The translations under genes were made by a program, and so were the position numbers. Below the pieces are notes generated by a model. It did no database searches. It saw only the letters and a list, made by a program, of their open reading frames with translations, and had not been told where the DNA came from. From Chitinophaga filiformis (lineage in GTDB: Bacteria > Bacteroidota > Bacteroidia > Chitinophagales > Chitinophagaceae): DNA of 64,000 nt. Shown here one piece after another: positions 15,578 through 25,887 of this stretch (position 1 is the first letter of the stretch; each line of letters starts with the position of its first letter). The DNA lies in the NCBI RefSeq assembly GCF_900102545.1, contig NZ_FNBN01000002.1, positions 718,264-782,263 of the forward strand. Reading direction: 5' to 3'.

Positions 15578-17857
15578 TCATTTCAGCTCTTCTATGGTAA
15601 ATGACTTCTGCCGCCCCTTATATTGTTTTCTGACGTCCTGGATATCTTTCTCTGTTACTTTATCAGCATGATTACTCCAGGCGCTGCGAATAAAACTGAG
15701 TACTTCAGCAATGTCCTTGTCTGAGAACTCATCATTACTGCCTATGCCCGGCATATCGCCGCTTATTTCGGGTGCTTTGTATTGTTTGCCGGCTACATTT
15801 ACAGGACCGGTTAATCCAAACAATACAATGGAGGCAAGGCGATGTTTATCTCCTGTTACGATCTCTGACTGATTCAGTGGTGGCGCCAGGGATTGTATAC
15901 CGTCACCGTCTGCCCCGTGGCAGGTCTGACAAACGGTTTTAAACAACAAGGCCCCTCTTGGATATGTCTTCTGCAGGCTCTCATTCATGCTGGCCTTTTT
16001 GCGGTTTTCGATATCCTTCAATACTTTCTTCAGATGTTTATGCAGCACCAGGGTGCTATCGGGATTCCAGGCAGTCAGCTGTTGCAATAAGGCAGTTTCC
16101 TTACCCGCCATCCGGCTGATGATCGCATCTGCTACATATGGATCGTTCGCATATTGTTCTACCAGCTGCGTCTGCAACATGTCAACCTCCTTCTGCAGCT
16201 GTGGTGGAAAAGCAGGCAGTAATAAAGCAACATATGGCGCCAGGAAGACATTCTTTTCCATGCCCGCCAGTTCCTGTAACACTTCTTTTCCATTAGCCGC
16301 GTTAAGCACAGCCGGCAAGGCTGCCAGGCCCTGCACCTGTGCATATGGGTTTGGCTGATGCAGCATCACCATGATATCTGCCAGTTGTAAGGCGCCCAAT
16401 CCTTCCAACGTCCATAAGGCGTGTATCTGACCGTTCAGGCTGTCCTTCCGGTGCAGGCGTTCCTTCAGTGCCGGCGCCAGTGAAGTATAGTGATGATCAA
16501 TGATCATTTGTTGTGCCTTATCCCGTACCCAGCCATTCGGATGATCCAGTAACGCCAGTAATTTACCGGGCTCATTCTCTACCATTACCGGTACCGGTTT
16601 CTTACCGACGGGCACTATGCGATAGATGCGTCCGCAGTTCAGGGGATTAGTCAGCTGACGGCTTTTGATCTCCTTTTTAAGGTAAGGTGTCAGATAGGTT
16701 TTATGCTGGATAATTCCACGGTACATATCAACGATGTACAATGCCCCGTCAGGACCATCATACAGGCTCACCGGTCTGAAACGCTCATCTGTACTGGCCA
16801 GGAACTCATGCCCTGCATAAGCCTGTTGCCCTTTTACGATATAACCGCTGTCTTTTATGAAGTTCCTTTTAATGAGGTTGCCGGAGGGTTCAGCTACAAA
16901 CACGTTATTATCATATGCCTTGCCCAGCAGACCACCTCTGTATACCAGCGGACCGCAGGCAGCAGTCATATTCCGCAGACGGAGGCTGTCATCCAGCACG
17001 CCTTTCATGTATCCCCTGTTCACACCGGTAGTAGCCCTGGAGGGATATACACGGGTATCGGGAACAATCTTCTCGTCGTAACCCGATACATTCTTCTGTT
17101 GCTGATTATGAGCGCCCAATCCGGCCGGGAAGTAATCTCCCAGTACATTTTCAGAATTGTTATTATAAAAGAGACGACCGTAGTTATCTTGTGTAATACC
17201 CCATTGGCCGCGGAAATGTGTATCTTCTTTCAGCCATTTATCGCCCACCTTACGGTAGCGCTTATCTGATTTGGCGTTGTAGATCCAGTTGTCCATGGCT
17301 CTGAGCAAGCCGTTGGGCTGGTGCTCAACATTACCTCCTTCAGTGTATTTATCATCTACCAGCGTACGTTTGCCGGGCTTGTCATTGTTGATCTGCACAA
17401 ACCACAACTTAGGCGGTTCTGCAATCAGGATACCATTCTCCACGAGACAAATAGCTCTTGGTAGTACAAGCGAGTCCAGGAATACTTCGCGTTTATCCGC
17501 CACGCCGTCATGGTCTGTATCTTCCAGGATGACGATTTTTCCGTTTGGGACGTCTTCTCCTGTACCAACGGTATCAGGCATATACCCGGTCATCTCCACC
17601 ACCCACATACGTCCTTTTTCATCAAATGTCATAGCAACCGGTACCGTTACCAATGGTTCTGCCGCTACCAGCTGCACTTCCAGGCCCTTCTCTACTTCCA
17701 TATGCGAAATAGCCGTCTTTGCATCCAGTACAGAAGAAACGGCGTATTTCTCACGAATAGCCAATGAGTCTGATGCTTTTGATGATTTCGTGCTGTCGCC
17801 ATTGTTACATGCTGCCAGCCAAAAGCCGATCCCTAAAAGATAAAACCTGCAACGCAT
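15578..17857 (-). CDS. Propeller-type dehydrogenase lipoprotein with C-terminal cytochrome c
   Basis: A 759-residue lipoprotein (lipobox LAAC near residue 17). Residues about 50-390 form a six-bladed propeller of the sorbosone dehydrogenase/membrane-bound dehydrogenase type: VAMTFDEKGRMWVVEMTGYMPD, EDTDHDGVADKREVF, FVAEPSGNLIKRN, YDGPDGALYIVDMYRG. A HEAT-like helical region follows (about 420-610). A monoheme cytochrome c domain comes last, with CQTCH at 643-647. It likely oxidises a sugar or alcohol and passes electrons to heme in the periplasm or at the surface. Substrate and cofactor cannot be read. Such proteins are often near ThuA and Gfo/Idh genes; here only a distant ThuA gene (45.4 kb) is seen. 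Confidence 0.88.
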   Translation of the reverse strand: MRCRFYLLGIGFWLAACNNGDSTKSSKASDSLAIREKYAVSSVLDAKTAISHMEVEKGLEVQLVAAEPLVTVPVAMTFDEKGRMWVVEMTGYMPDTVGTGEDVPNGKIVILEDTDHDGVADKREVFLDSLVLPRAICLVENGILIAEPPKLWFVQINNDKPGKRTLVDDKYTEGGNVEHQPNGLLRAMDNWIYNAKSDKRYRKVGDKWLKEDTHFRGQWGITQDNYGRLFYNNNSENVLGDYFPAGLGAHNQQQKNVSGYDEKIVPDTRVYPSRATTGVNRGYMKGVLDDSLRLRNMTAACGPLVYRGGLLGKAYDNNVFVAEPSGNLIKRNFIKDSGYIVKGQQAYAGHEFLASTDERFRPVSLYDGPDGALYIVDMYRGIIQHKTYLTPYLKKEIKSRQLTNPLNCGRIYRIVPVGKKPVPVMVENEPGKLLALLDHPNGWVRDKAQQMIIDHHYTSLAPALKERLHRKDSLNGQIHALWTLEGLGALQLADIMVMLHQPNPYAQVQGLAALPAVLNAANGKEVLQELAGMEKNVFLAPYVALLLPAFPPQLQKEVDMLQTQLVEQYANDPYVADAIISRMAGKETALLQQLTAWNPDSTLVLHKHLKKVLKDIENRKKASMNESLQKTYPRGALLFKTVCQTCHGADGDGIQSLAPPLNQSEIVTGDKHRLASIVLFGLTGPVNVAGKQYKAPEISGDMPGIGSNDEFSDKDIAEVLSFIRSAWSNHADKVTEKDIQDVRKQYKGRQKSFTIEELK

Positions 17858-17944
17858 TCTTGTAAATCGATTGTTAAGCTCAAAATATAAATTAAATTAG
17901 GAATTTGGAATTATCTTCGTTTTTTATATCATTTTAACGCGCTT

Positions 17945-19207
17945 ATGGGACGTTTCCAAGGAATCTTCGGGATTATCCTCATCCTGGGACTGGCTTACCT
18001 GGTTTCCAACAACAGAAAAAAGATCAACATCCGACTGGTAATCAGCGGAATAGGACTGCAGATATTAATCGCTTTACTCATTTTTAAAGTAGGGTTTGTT
18101 TTCCGGTTCTTCCAGGGTATTGGCAAGGCCATGGGCAAACTGGAAGATTTCGCCCGTCAGGGTGCTGCATTTGTGTATGGTGGTATTGCGGTAGAAAAAT
18201 CGCCGGGCACAATCAGTAACTATCTGACCGGCGGATTCGTATTTGCATTTAATATTACGGCAGCGATCATATTGGTGTGCTCACTTGTGGCTATTCTATA
18301 TCACTTTGGCGTTATGCAGCGCATTGTAGCAGTAATAGCCCGGGCGATGAACTTCGTTATGCGGGTGAGCGGTGCAGAAGCATTGAGTAATGTGGCCAGT
18401 GCCTTTGTAGGCCAGATCGAGGCGCAGGTAATGATCCGTCCTTATCTGCCGTATATGACAAAGAGTGAGCTGCTGGCATCTATGAGCGGAAGCCTTGCCT
18501 GTATAGCCGGGGGGATCCTGGTGGTATATTCCAATATGGGTAAAGCGGCAGGTATGGATATCGCTCCTATGCTCATTACGGCCAGCCTGATGGCAGCACC
18601 GGGTGCACTGGTGATCTCCAAGATCGTTTTTCCTGAAACAGAAGAATCACAGACCATGGGTAAGGTGAAACTGGAAGTAAAAAGCCAGTATGTGAATGTG
18701 ATTGATGCGATCACCCACGGGGCCGGCGATGGTTTTAAGATAGCCATGAACGTGATCGCTATGATCATCGGGTTTGTGGCTTTGATCGCTTTCCTGGACT
18801 GGGGACTGCTGAAGATAGGTCAGCTGCTGCACCTGGACTTTGCGCTGAGCTTAAATTGGATCTTCGGTAAACTCTTCTATCCTGTTGCCTGGGCAATGGG
18901 GGTACCTGACCAGGATGTAAACAGTGTGGCTACACTGCTGGGACAAAAACTCAGCATCAATGAATTTATCGCATTCAAGAACCTTACAGATAAGGCAGTA
19001 CCTGTAATAACAGACAAGGGATTACTGATCGTGAGTATCGCGATCTGTGGTTTTGCTAACTTCAGTAGTGTGGGTATGCAGATAGGTGGTATCGGTGTGC
19101 TGGCACCAGAAAGGCGTAGCGATCTGGCCAGCCTGGGTTTAAAAGCGCTCTTCTGCGGAACGCTGGCATCTTATTTATCAGCTACCATTGCAGGAATACT
19201 GATTTAA
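17945..19207 (+). CDS. Concentrative nucleoside transporter (CNT/NupC family)
   Basis: A 420-residue inner-membrane protein that couples nucleoside uptake to a cation gradient. The family signature GxKxxxNEFxAF occurs as GQKLSINEFIAF (about 333-344), and SGAEALSNVASAFVGQIEAQ and GFANFSSVGMQIGGIG cover the two re-entrant substrate-binding regions. Hydrophobic segments start at residue 5, so the ATG at 17945 is a good start. No nucleoside catabolic genes are adjacent. It is transcribed divergently from the heme dehydrogenase gene and ends at a shared terminator. Confidence 0.94.
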   Translation: MGRFQGIFGIILILGLAYLVSNNRKKINIRLVISGIGLQILIALLIFKVGFVFRFFQGIGKAMGKLEDFARQGAAFVYGGIAVEKSPGTISNYLTGGFVFAFNITAAIILVCSLVAILYHFGVMQRIVAVIARAMNFVMRVSGAEALSNVASAFVGQIEAQVMIRPYLPYMTKSELLASMSGSLACIAGGILVVYSNMGKAAGMDIAPMLITASLMAAPGALVISKIVFPETEESQTMGKVKLEVKSQYVNVIDAITHGAGDGFKIAMNVIAMIIGFVALIAFLDWGLLKIGQLLHLDFALSLNWIFGKLFYPVAWAMGVPDQDVNSVATLLGQKLSINEFIAFKNLTDKAVPVITDKGLLIVSIAICGFANFSSVGMQIGGIGVLAPERRSDLASLGLKALFCGTLASYLSATIAGILI

Positions 19208-19233
19208 GTAGGTACAAACAAATACTAACAAAA

Positions 19234-19277
19234 TCCGCCTTATCATCTTCCGGTATCCGGGTTGATGATAAGGCGGA
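19234..19277. terminator. Bidirectional terminator between the CNT and DUF4259 genes
   Basis: The perfect 14-bp arms TCCGCCTTATCATC (19234-19247) and GATGATAAGGCGGA (19264-19277) lie between two convergent genes, 27 and 18 bp from their stops, with CTTTTATAG on the plus side. Confidence 0.8.
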
Positions 19278-19295
19278 GCTCTTTTATAGTATCAA

Positions 19296-19694
19296 TCAGA
19301 AACCTAATCTCTTTATCAGGTCAGCCAGTACTGCATCCCAGCTATCCAGCTGTCCTTCTTCAGTTCTCACCTCTTTCATTTCGGAGGCAGTCCTGATCTT
19401 TTCAACAACATTAGCAGCCAGTTTACGGAGTGCTGGTGTTGCCAGCAGCTGCAGTGAATCCAGGTTATCCAGCGGATCTTCCGGAAAATCTTCACTGGCC
19501 TTACCAGATAGTGCGGCAACCACTTCTGCAGCAGCCAAGGCGTCTTCGCATTCGGATGTATCCAGTACGCCATCCTTGTTAAGAGTGAACTGCAATGTGT
19601 CGGCTACCATGCCGCCATCTTTGTTGTCCATCATTTCAAATACCCAGTCTTGCGAGCCATCATTTTCGAAGTTTCTGGTACCCCATGTGCCCAT
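19296..19694 (-). CDS. DUF4259 family protein
   Basis: A 132-residue acidic soluble protein beginning MGTWGTRNFENDGSQDWVFE. The GxWG.. .F.ND.A.DW opening and the later ECEDALAAAEVVAALSGK are typical of DUF4259. No signal peptide or membrane segment is present. Its function is not known. It starts 40 bp after the smc stop on the same strand, so it may be cotranscribed with smc, although nothing else links them. Confidence 0.85.
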   Translation of the reverse strand: MGTWGTRNFENDGSQDWVFEMMDNKDGGMVADTLQFTLNKDGVLDTSECEDALAAAEVVAALSGKASEDFPEDPLDNLDSLQLLATPALRKLAANVVEKIRTASEMKEVRTEEGQLDSWDAVLADLIKRLGF

Positions 19695-19734
19695 GATATG
19701 TAGTTTTTTTGGTTTGCTTTTATTGATGATTAAC

Positions 19735-22700
19735 TTAATTAAGGCTCCTGAAATCCACAGGTACCAGCTTACTCACACCCGGTTCCTGCATGGTAACCCC
19801 GTAGATCACATCCACAGCCGCCATTGTCTGCTTATTGTGCGTAACAATAATGAACTGCGAATTGTCAGAGAACTTACGGATCATATTGGTGAATTTACCT
19901 ACGTTGGCATCATCCAGCGGCGCATCCACCTCATCGAGGATACAGAATGGCGCTGGTTTGATCAGGTAAATGGCAAACAGCAAAGCTGTCGCTGTCAGTG
20001 TCTTTTCACCCCCACTCAGCTGTGTAATAGCTGCCGGACGCTTACCCTTTGGTTTGGCAATAATTTCGATACCAGTATCTGCCAGGTTTTCAGGATCGTT
20101 CAGAATCATATCACACTGATCTTCTTCAGTGAACAATGCCTTAAATACACGTACGAAGTTTTCCTTCACCTGGTTGAATGTATCCAGGAATTTCTGGTTA
20201 GCCGTTGCCTCCACTTCCTGGATCGTAGCCATCAGAGATTCCTTGGCGGTTACCAGGTCATTCTTCTGCTCCAGTATAAACTCATAACGTTTCTTCATTT
20301 CCTGATAGGCTTCGATAGCTGTAGGGTTGATCTCCCCCATGTTTTCAAGGCGCTTCTTCAGTCGCTCGGCACTTCCCTGCAATTCATCCACAGGCAATGT
20401 AGAACTACGCTGTTCATCAATGATCTCATCCAGGTTCACTTTGAACTCTACACTCAGCCTTTCCTTCATGGATGCCAGCTGCAACTTCAGTTCATTCACC
20501 TTGTCTTTGATCACCGTCAGCGACTGTTCCAGCTGCTCTTTGGCACGCTGGCGTGCACGCAGACTGCTTTCTTTTTCCTGCAGCTGGTTACGGAAGTTGT
20601 AGTATTCCTGGTCCTTTTCATTCAGGTCTTTCTCTTCTTCTTCTTTACGGCGGAACAGGTCTATCAATCCGTCTTCTGCTGCGCCCAGCTTGTCTTCTGC
20701 AGCGGCAATATTTGCGACTGCATCTTCCAGCTGTGCTTTATTACTGGTGATCTGCGCATGCAGATCTGTTAATTGTTTGCGTTTGAATTCCAGTTCCTGC
20801 TTCAGGGCCTGCACCTTACTTTGCTGACGCGTATGCTGCAGGTTCTGGTTGTTGAACTGTACGTTAGCCTGATTGAACTGCTGCTCTGCTTCTGTAGCTG
20901 CTCTTTCCGCTGCTACAATGCTATCATGCAATGCATGCACCTTATCGTTCAGGTCTTCCAGTTCTTCCTTCACTCCGGAAATGCTCTCCTGGTTGGCCGC
21001 CAGAGAATCCTGCATTTCGAGCAGGCGCTTGTCGCTGGATTCTACCAGGTGACGGAAGTTCTCAATACGGTTCTGCAATCCGAACACCTGGTTATTCAAC
21101 TGGTTGATCTTCTCACGGGCGGCATTGATATTATTCTCATTCAACTGGCTGTTGTATCCCAATACCTGGTTGTGTTTATCCTGGATCTGCTGACGCAGGC
21201 TAGCCACTACTTCTTCCAGCGCCTTGATCTCTTCATCCAGTTTTTCCAGGTTCTTGGCACGTCCAAGTTTCTTTCCTTCGAACAGCCCTACGGAACCACC
21301 ACTGAAACTGTACCTGCCACGGTTCATTCTACCGCTCTTTTCTATCACCAGGATATCCTGGTCTGCCAGCTGACTGAATTCCAGGTTGCTGATATCGTCG
21401 GTGATAAATACTTTCCCCAGCAGATAGTTACCCAGTCCTTTGTAACGCTCTTCCAGTTCTACTACCTGCAGGGCAGGAATAGCGCCCGGAGGAGTGAACA
21501 GGCTTCCACCCTGTTGGTGGAACTGGTCCAGAATAAAAAAGTTTGCCTTACCTTTCTTGTTATCATCCAGTAAGCGGATGGCCTGCACTGCCTCTGCTGC
21601 ATTATTTACAACATAGTAGTTAAGATAAGGTTCAAGCAGATTCTCCACGCAGGTGCGGTATTCTTCTTTACAGAAGAAAATGTCACTCAGGATAGGCGCA
21701 TTATTATTCCAGTCTGTATTCTTTTTGAGGAACTTGATACTTTCAGGATAACCTTCCAGGCTATCCACGAGGGATTTCAACAGGTCATATTCATTCTTCT
21801 TCTGGTCCAGCGTACGGTTCTCATCTACCAGTTTATCGCGCAGACCTTCTATTTCGCCCTGGGTGGCCAGGATCTTTCCTTTGGTCTCTTCCTGAAAAGC
21901 GATCATATCTTCCAGGTCTGCTTTCTGGTCCTGCAGCGTTTCCTGGAGCCCGACTTTCTCTTCTTCCAGTTGCGTGATCTGCAGCTGACGACCGGCCTTT
22001 TCATCCTGTAACTGCTGTATACTGCGTTGCAGGTTCTGTACGGAGGTATCGGCTACTGCCACTTTCTTTTCCGCTTCGAACTGCTGCCGTTGCCATTGTT
22101 GCTGATCGCGGCGCAGGGTTTCAAGCGACAGCTTTTTCTGGTTGAAGGCTTCCTTCTTCTCATCCATCATCTCCTGCAATCCTTCCAGCTGATCCTGTAG
22201 GGACTCAAATGCTTCCTGCTCTTCTTCTACCTGTGTCTCGGTGAAGGCGATGGAATCTGTCAGGCCCTGCAACTGTCCTTCTGCATTGCTGAGGAAGTGA
22301 CTGATGTTGCGCTCCCGCTCTTTCAGGTAGGTGAGCTGCTGGCTGGCCAGGTTTTTATCGTTTTCCTTGGTACGGATGGTCGATACCAGTTCATTAAAAG
22401 ATTTCTGCAATACCTGCAGTTCTCTTTCCTTCGCTACGAAATGCAGTTTATCTTCCTCCACGCTGGCCTCTTCAGATGCAATCTCTGTTTCCAGGGCCAT
22501 TTTCTTATCACTTTCCGCCTGTTGTTCATCTGTCAGCTCTTTAAAAGTGACATTGAATCCTTCCAGGGCGGCTTTCGCCAGTTCTATACTGATCTCGCGA
22601 TATTCTTTTTTGATCTCGTAAAAGCGTTCAGCCTTACGTGCCTGGGCTTCTACGGTCTTCAGGTTGTTATTGATCTCAAACAGCAGGTCCTCAATACGGT

Positions 22701-23265
22701 TCAGGTCACCCTCCGTAGCATCCAGCTTGGATTTGGCTTCCTTTTTACGCGTTTTATAGATGGAGATACCGGCAGCCTGTTCCAGCATGCGGCGGCGGCT
22801 GTTCTCTTTATCCTTGATGATATCGTCCACCATACCCAGCTCAATAATGGCGTAGGAGTCAGTACTCACACCGGTATCCATAAACAGGTTATGGATATCT
22901 TTCAGACGACAGGCCACATCGTTCAGACGGTACTCGCTATCGCCGTTCTTGTAAAACTTGCGGGTAATGGTAACGGTGGTGAATTCGGTTGGCAATACAT
23001 TGCGGGTGTTCTCGAACGTGAGGCTCACTTCAGCCATACCGCTGGCTGAGCGTGTTTTGGAGCCATTAAACACCAGTCCTGACTGATTCTCCGAACGCAG
23101 GTTACTGATCTTATGCTCGCCGATCACCCAGCGGATAGAGTCTATGATATTACTTTTGCCACAGCCGTTGGGGCCAATAACCCCTGTTACCCCCTCATCG
23201 AAGTGTAATACGGTTTTGTCAGCAAAACTTTTGAAGCCTTTGATTTCTAATGTCTTTAAACGCAC
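19735..23265 (-). CDS. smc: Chromosome segregation ATPase SMC
   Basis: A 1176-residue condensin subunit with the full SMC layout. The N-terminal head has Walker A GPNGCGKSN (31-39). A first coiled coil runs to about residue 500, and the hinge lies near 520-640 (EGYPESIKFLK, ILVIEKSGRMNRGRYSFSGG). A second coiled coil runs to about 1030. The C-terminal head has signature LSGGEK (1083-1088) and Walker B FCILDEVDAPLDD. It would load with ScpA/ScpB near origins and organise sister chromosomes. The start is GTG (23263-23265), directly before the conserved LKTLEIKGFKSF. A -7 box lies at 23295-23302. Confidence 0.98.
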   Translation of the reverse strand: MRLKTLEIKGFKSFADKTVLHFDEGVTGVIGPNGCGKSNIIDSIRWVIGEHKISNLRSENQSGLVFNGSKTRSASGMAEVSLTFENTRNVLPTEFTTVTITRKFYKNGDSEYRLNDVACRLKDIHNLFMDTGVSTDSYAIIELGMVDDIIKDKENSRRRMLEQAAGISIYKTRKKEAKSKLDATEGDLNRIEDLLFEINNNLKTVEAQARKAERFYEIKKEYREISIELAKAALEGFNVTFKELTDEQQAESDKKMALETEIASEEASVEEDKLHFVAKERELQVLQKSFNELVSTIRTKENDKNLASQQLTYLKERERNISHFLSNAEGQLQGLTDSIAFTETQVEEEQEAFESLQDQLEGLQEMMDEKKEAFNQKKLSLETLRRDQQQWQRQQFEAEKKVAVADTSVQNLQRSIQQLQDEKAGRQLQITQLEEEKVGLQETLQDQKADLEDMIAFQEETKGKILATQGEIEGLRDKLVDENRTLDQKKNEYDLLKSLVDSLEGYPESIKFLKKNTDWNNNAPILSDIFFCKEEYRTCVENLLEPYLNYYVVNNAAEAVQAIRLLDDNKKGKANFFILDQFHQQGGSLFTPPGAIPALQVVELEERYKGLGNYLLGKVFITDDISNLEFSQLADQDILVIEKSGRMNRGRYSFSGGSVGLFEGKKLGRAKNLEKLDEEIKALEEVVASLRQQIQDKHNQVLGYNSQLNENNINAAREKINQLNNQVFGLQNRIENFRHLVESSDKRLLEMQDSLAANQESISGVKEELEDLNDKVHALHDSIVAAERAATEAEQQFNQANVQFNNQNLQHTRQQSKVQALKQELEFKRKQLTDLHAQITSNKAQLEDAVANIAAAEDKLGAAEDGLIDLFRRKEEEEKDLNEKDQEYYNFRNQLQEKESSLRARQRAKEQLEQSLTVIKDKVNELKLQLASMKERLSVEFKVNLDEIIDEQRSSTLPVDELQGSAERLKKRLENMGEINPTAIEAYQEMKKRYEFILEQKNDLVTAKESLMATIQEVEATANQKFLDTFNQVKENFVRVFKALFTEEDQCDMILNDPENLADTGIEIIAKPKGKRPAAITQLSGGEKTLTATALLFAIYLIKPAPFCILDEVDAPLDDANVGKFTNMIRKFSDNSQFIIVTHNKQTMAAVDVIYGVTMQEPGVSKLVPVDFRSLN

Positions 23266-23294
23266 AATTGCTTTGCTTTGTTTTTTTAAGCCGT

Positions 23295-23302
23295 CAAAGA
23301 TA
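23295..23302 (-). promoter_or_regulatory. Bacteroidota -7 box for smc
   Basis: TATCTTTG on the minus strand fits TAnnTTTG and would give a leader of about 25 nt before the GTG start of smc. A -33 TTG is not obvious. The rest of the 23303-23590 stretch holds no gene that I can support. Confidence 0.45.
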
Positions 23303-23597
23303 ACTATGATTTCTCTGATTTATGACCAGGATTTACCTAATCATACTATAATAATGCATTTTTACCAGACCATTTATCTCCTTTTTCTGATAATCAGTAT
23401 CTTAATCCTAACCTGTTATCTTTATTTTTCCAAAGAAAACAGTAATTTATCAGACAACCATGTCCCGGTTAGAATTTAATTATACACAGTTGTGTATAAA
23501 TTGCAGTGAAATGATGGATCAGCGGGCTGCAACCGTAGCATATATTTAACCGACATACCGTGAACAGCAAATTGCCGTGCGCATAGACTAGCATTCT

Positions 23598-23627
23598 TTT
23601 TGCTTATCAGCGATTTAAATAACTTTG
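23598..23627 (+). promoter_or_regulatory. Bacteroidota promoter for the FUSC gene
   Basis: TTTTG ending at 23602 (-33) and TAACTTTG at 23620-23627 (-7) are separated by 17 bp, close to the TTTG/TAnnTTTG consensus. The predicted leader to the ATG at 23647 is about 15 nt. Confidence 0.6.
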
Positions 23628-23646
23628 CATATATTAAATTTTTCAG

Positions 23647-25887
23647 ATGCGGCATTGGGTTCAGGAAGTCAGGAATTTCATTTACAGTTATCATTTCAGC
23701 ACCGGATTACGTACTACCATTAGTGTGGTAGTTCCCTCGGTAGTATTCTCCCTGATGGGCGACCTGCCCATGGGCATTGAGCTCTCCCTCGGTGCACTGG
23801 CTACCGCGCTGTCAGACGTTCCCGGTACTGCGCTTCATAAGCGGAATGGTATCCTGACCGCCATTGCTTTCATCTTCTTCACAGCTGTAGGCACCAGTAT
23901 GGTCGCGCCTTATCCGCTTCTCATGACAGGCTGGATCCTCGCCTGTTGCTTTGCTAACGGTATGCTGCTGGTATATGGCAACCGCGGAGGTAACATTGGT
24001 ATCGCCTGTTTACTCGTGATGGTATCCATACTCGGAGAAACGCCTGTCGGTCCCGCCCAGGCCATCATTCATAGCCTGCTTATTCTGGCAGGAAGTGTCT
24101 GGTACGGATTCCTGGCCCTCCTGCTCTGGCAGATCCGTCCTTACCTGAGCGTACAGCAGATGCTGTCTGAATGTATCGTGGAAACCGCCCGTTACCTGGA
24201 AGAACGAGCAGGATTTTACGATAAGGGAGCAGATAAAAATCTGGACGAGATCTATAAATCAGTACTGGCCCAGCAGGTGGTGGTGAGTGAAAAACAGGAA
24301 GCCGTTCGTGAACTATTGCTCAAACGCCGATCCTCACAACAGGGGTCTACGAGTATCAATAAAAGTATGGTGCTCATTTTCCTGGATATTGTAGATCTCC
24401 AGGAACAGATCATGGCTTCACAGACGGATTACCAGGGCCTGCATAAGGATTTCGGGGAAATGGATATCCTGGAAAAATTCCATGCCCTTATCCTTCAGTT
24501 TGTATCTGAATTACAGGTGATCGGGACTGCTGTAGCAGCGGGACAACGTTCCCTGCCCAAAGCCAATCTCCGGCGCGAAATAGAGAAAGTACAGCATGCC
24601 ATTGCGGAAATCCGCAGAACCTTGCCAACGTTCCAGGAACGTACCCGGCTTATTGCCCTCACCAATATCCTGCATAATCTCCAGGATATGACACAGCGCA
24701 TTTACAATCTGCACCGGCTCACCAGGCTGGAAAGGGTAAAAGATGAGGTCATTGACCCACGTATACAGTTGTCCAGTTTCACTACGCGTAACCGCTATGA
24801 CCTGGAAACGCTAACGAACAACCTGACCTTCCGTTCACACATTTTCCGGCATGCCCTGCGCGTGAGTATTGCGGCAGTAACCGGCTATCTGCTTGGACAG
24901 GTGTTTCACCTCGACAGGGTGTACTGGGTACTGCTGACTATCGTCGTCATCCTGAAACCGGGCTTTGGCATCAGTAAAACGCGGAGCTTTCAACGTATTA
25001 TCGGAACTATTACCGGAGCATTATTTGCCGCCGGCGTATTGTTCCTGACCAATAATCCCACCCTCATCTTTATCCTGATGCTGATCTGTATCCTGGGCGC
25101 CTATAGTTTTATGACGCAGCAGTATACGATTAGCGTATTTTTCACCACACCATTTGTCATTTTCCTCCTGCACTTCCTGCATCCTGCACACCTGCAGAAT
25201 GCGGAGCTCCGCGTGCTGGATACCTTTATAGGCGTAACTATCGCCTTCCTTGCCAGCCTCCTGTTGTGGCCAAGCTGGGAACACAATTACGTGCCGAGTT
25301 ATATGACCAAAATGGCGCAGGACAATGCCCGTTATTTTGACCAGGTTATGAGGCTGTATACCGGGAAGGAATTTGTGATGAATGATTATAAACTGGCAAG
25401 AAAGGATACCAATGTAAGTGCGGCCAACCTGATGTCGGCCTTTCAGCGGATGTTGTCTGAACCTAAAAGTAAACAGCTACATGGCTCGGAGGTTTACCAT
25501 TTCGTGGTATTGAGCCATTCTATCATGTCGCATATAGCGGCGCTGGCTAACTATGGCCTGCTGCACGGCGTTCATTTCCCCAAGCCGGAATATAAACTGA
25601 TCAACCAGTACATGTGCCAGCACTTTGATTGTATCAGCAAACTGCTGGAAGACCCAACGTATAAATCTGCCCAGCTGCCTGCCAGCATTGAAGCTTTTGA
25701 GACACTGGAAGTGGAACTGGAAAGCCTTTACCAGCGTAGACAGGAAGAGATCAACCAGGGCAAGGGCGAAACACCTGTGCGTGAAGAAATGCTGGAAACG
25801 AAGATGGTTCGCGACCAGCTGCACGCTATGTTCTCATTGCTGAAAGATATGAAGAAGACGATCGATAAGACTATTGCTGATAAATAA
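23647..25887 (+). CDS. FUSC family inner-membrane protein (YccS-like)
   Basis: A 746-residue protein with two membrane halves (about residues 18-175 and 395-535) separated by a cytoplasmic helical region, with a soluble C-terminal tail. The second half carries HALRVSIAAVTGYLLGQVFHLDRVYWVLLT and LKPGFGISKTRSFQRIIGT, typical of FUSC/YccS proteins, which are related to aromatic-acid efflux pumps such as AaeB. Substrate is unknown. Its 3' end overlaps the convergent bshC gene by 17 bp, leaving no room for a terminator between them. Confidence 0.92.
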   Translation: MRHWVQEVRNFIYSYHFSTGLRTTISVVVPSVVFSLMGDLPMGIELSLGALATALSDVPGTALHKRNGILTAIAFIFFTAVGTSMVAPYPLLMTGWILACCFANGMLLVYGNRGGNIGIACLLVMVSILGETPVGPAQAIIHSLLILAGSVWYGFLALLLWQIRPYLSVQQMLSECIVETARYLEERAGFYDKGADKNLDEIYKSVLAQQVVVSEKQEAVRELLLKRRSSQQGSTSINKSMVLIFLDIVDLQEQIMASQTDYQGLHKDFGEMDILEKFHALILQFVSELQVIGTAVAAGQRSLPKANLRREIEKVQHAIAEIRRTLPTFQERTRLIALTNILHNLQDMTQRIYNLHRLTRLERVKDEVIDPRIQLSSFTTRNRYDLETLTNNLTFRSHIFRHALRVSIAAVTGYLLGQVFHLDRVYWVLLTIVVILKPGFGISKTRSFQRIIGTITGALFAAGVLFLTNNPTLIFILMLICILGAYSFMTQQYTISVFFTTPFVIFLLHFLHPAHLQNAELRVLDTFIGVTIAFLASLLLWPSWEHNYVPSYMTKMAQDNARYFDQVMRLYTGKEFVMNDYKLARKDTNVSAANLMSAFQRMLSEPKSKQLHGSEVYHFVVLSHSIMSHIAALANYGLLHGVHFPKPEYKLINQYMCQHFDCISKLLEDPTYKSAQLPASIEAFETLEVELESLYQRRQEEINQGKGETPVREEMLETKMVRDQLHAMFSLLKDMKKTIDKTIADK

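Noticed and set aside
16703..17269. A 188-codon plus-strand frame inside the heme dehydrogenase gene
   Set aside because: It has no recognisable motif and lies completely antisense to a well-supported gene.
20773..21573. Long plus-strand frames inside smc (also 19576-20772 and 22297-23049)
   Set aside because: They are antisense shadows of the SMC coiled-coil and head regions; their Leu/Phe/Gln-rich composition mirrors Glu/Lys/Gln codons on the true strand.
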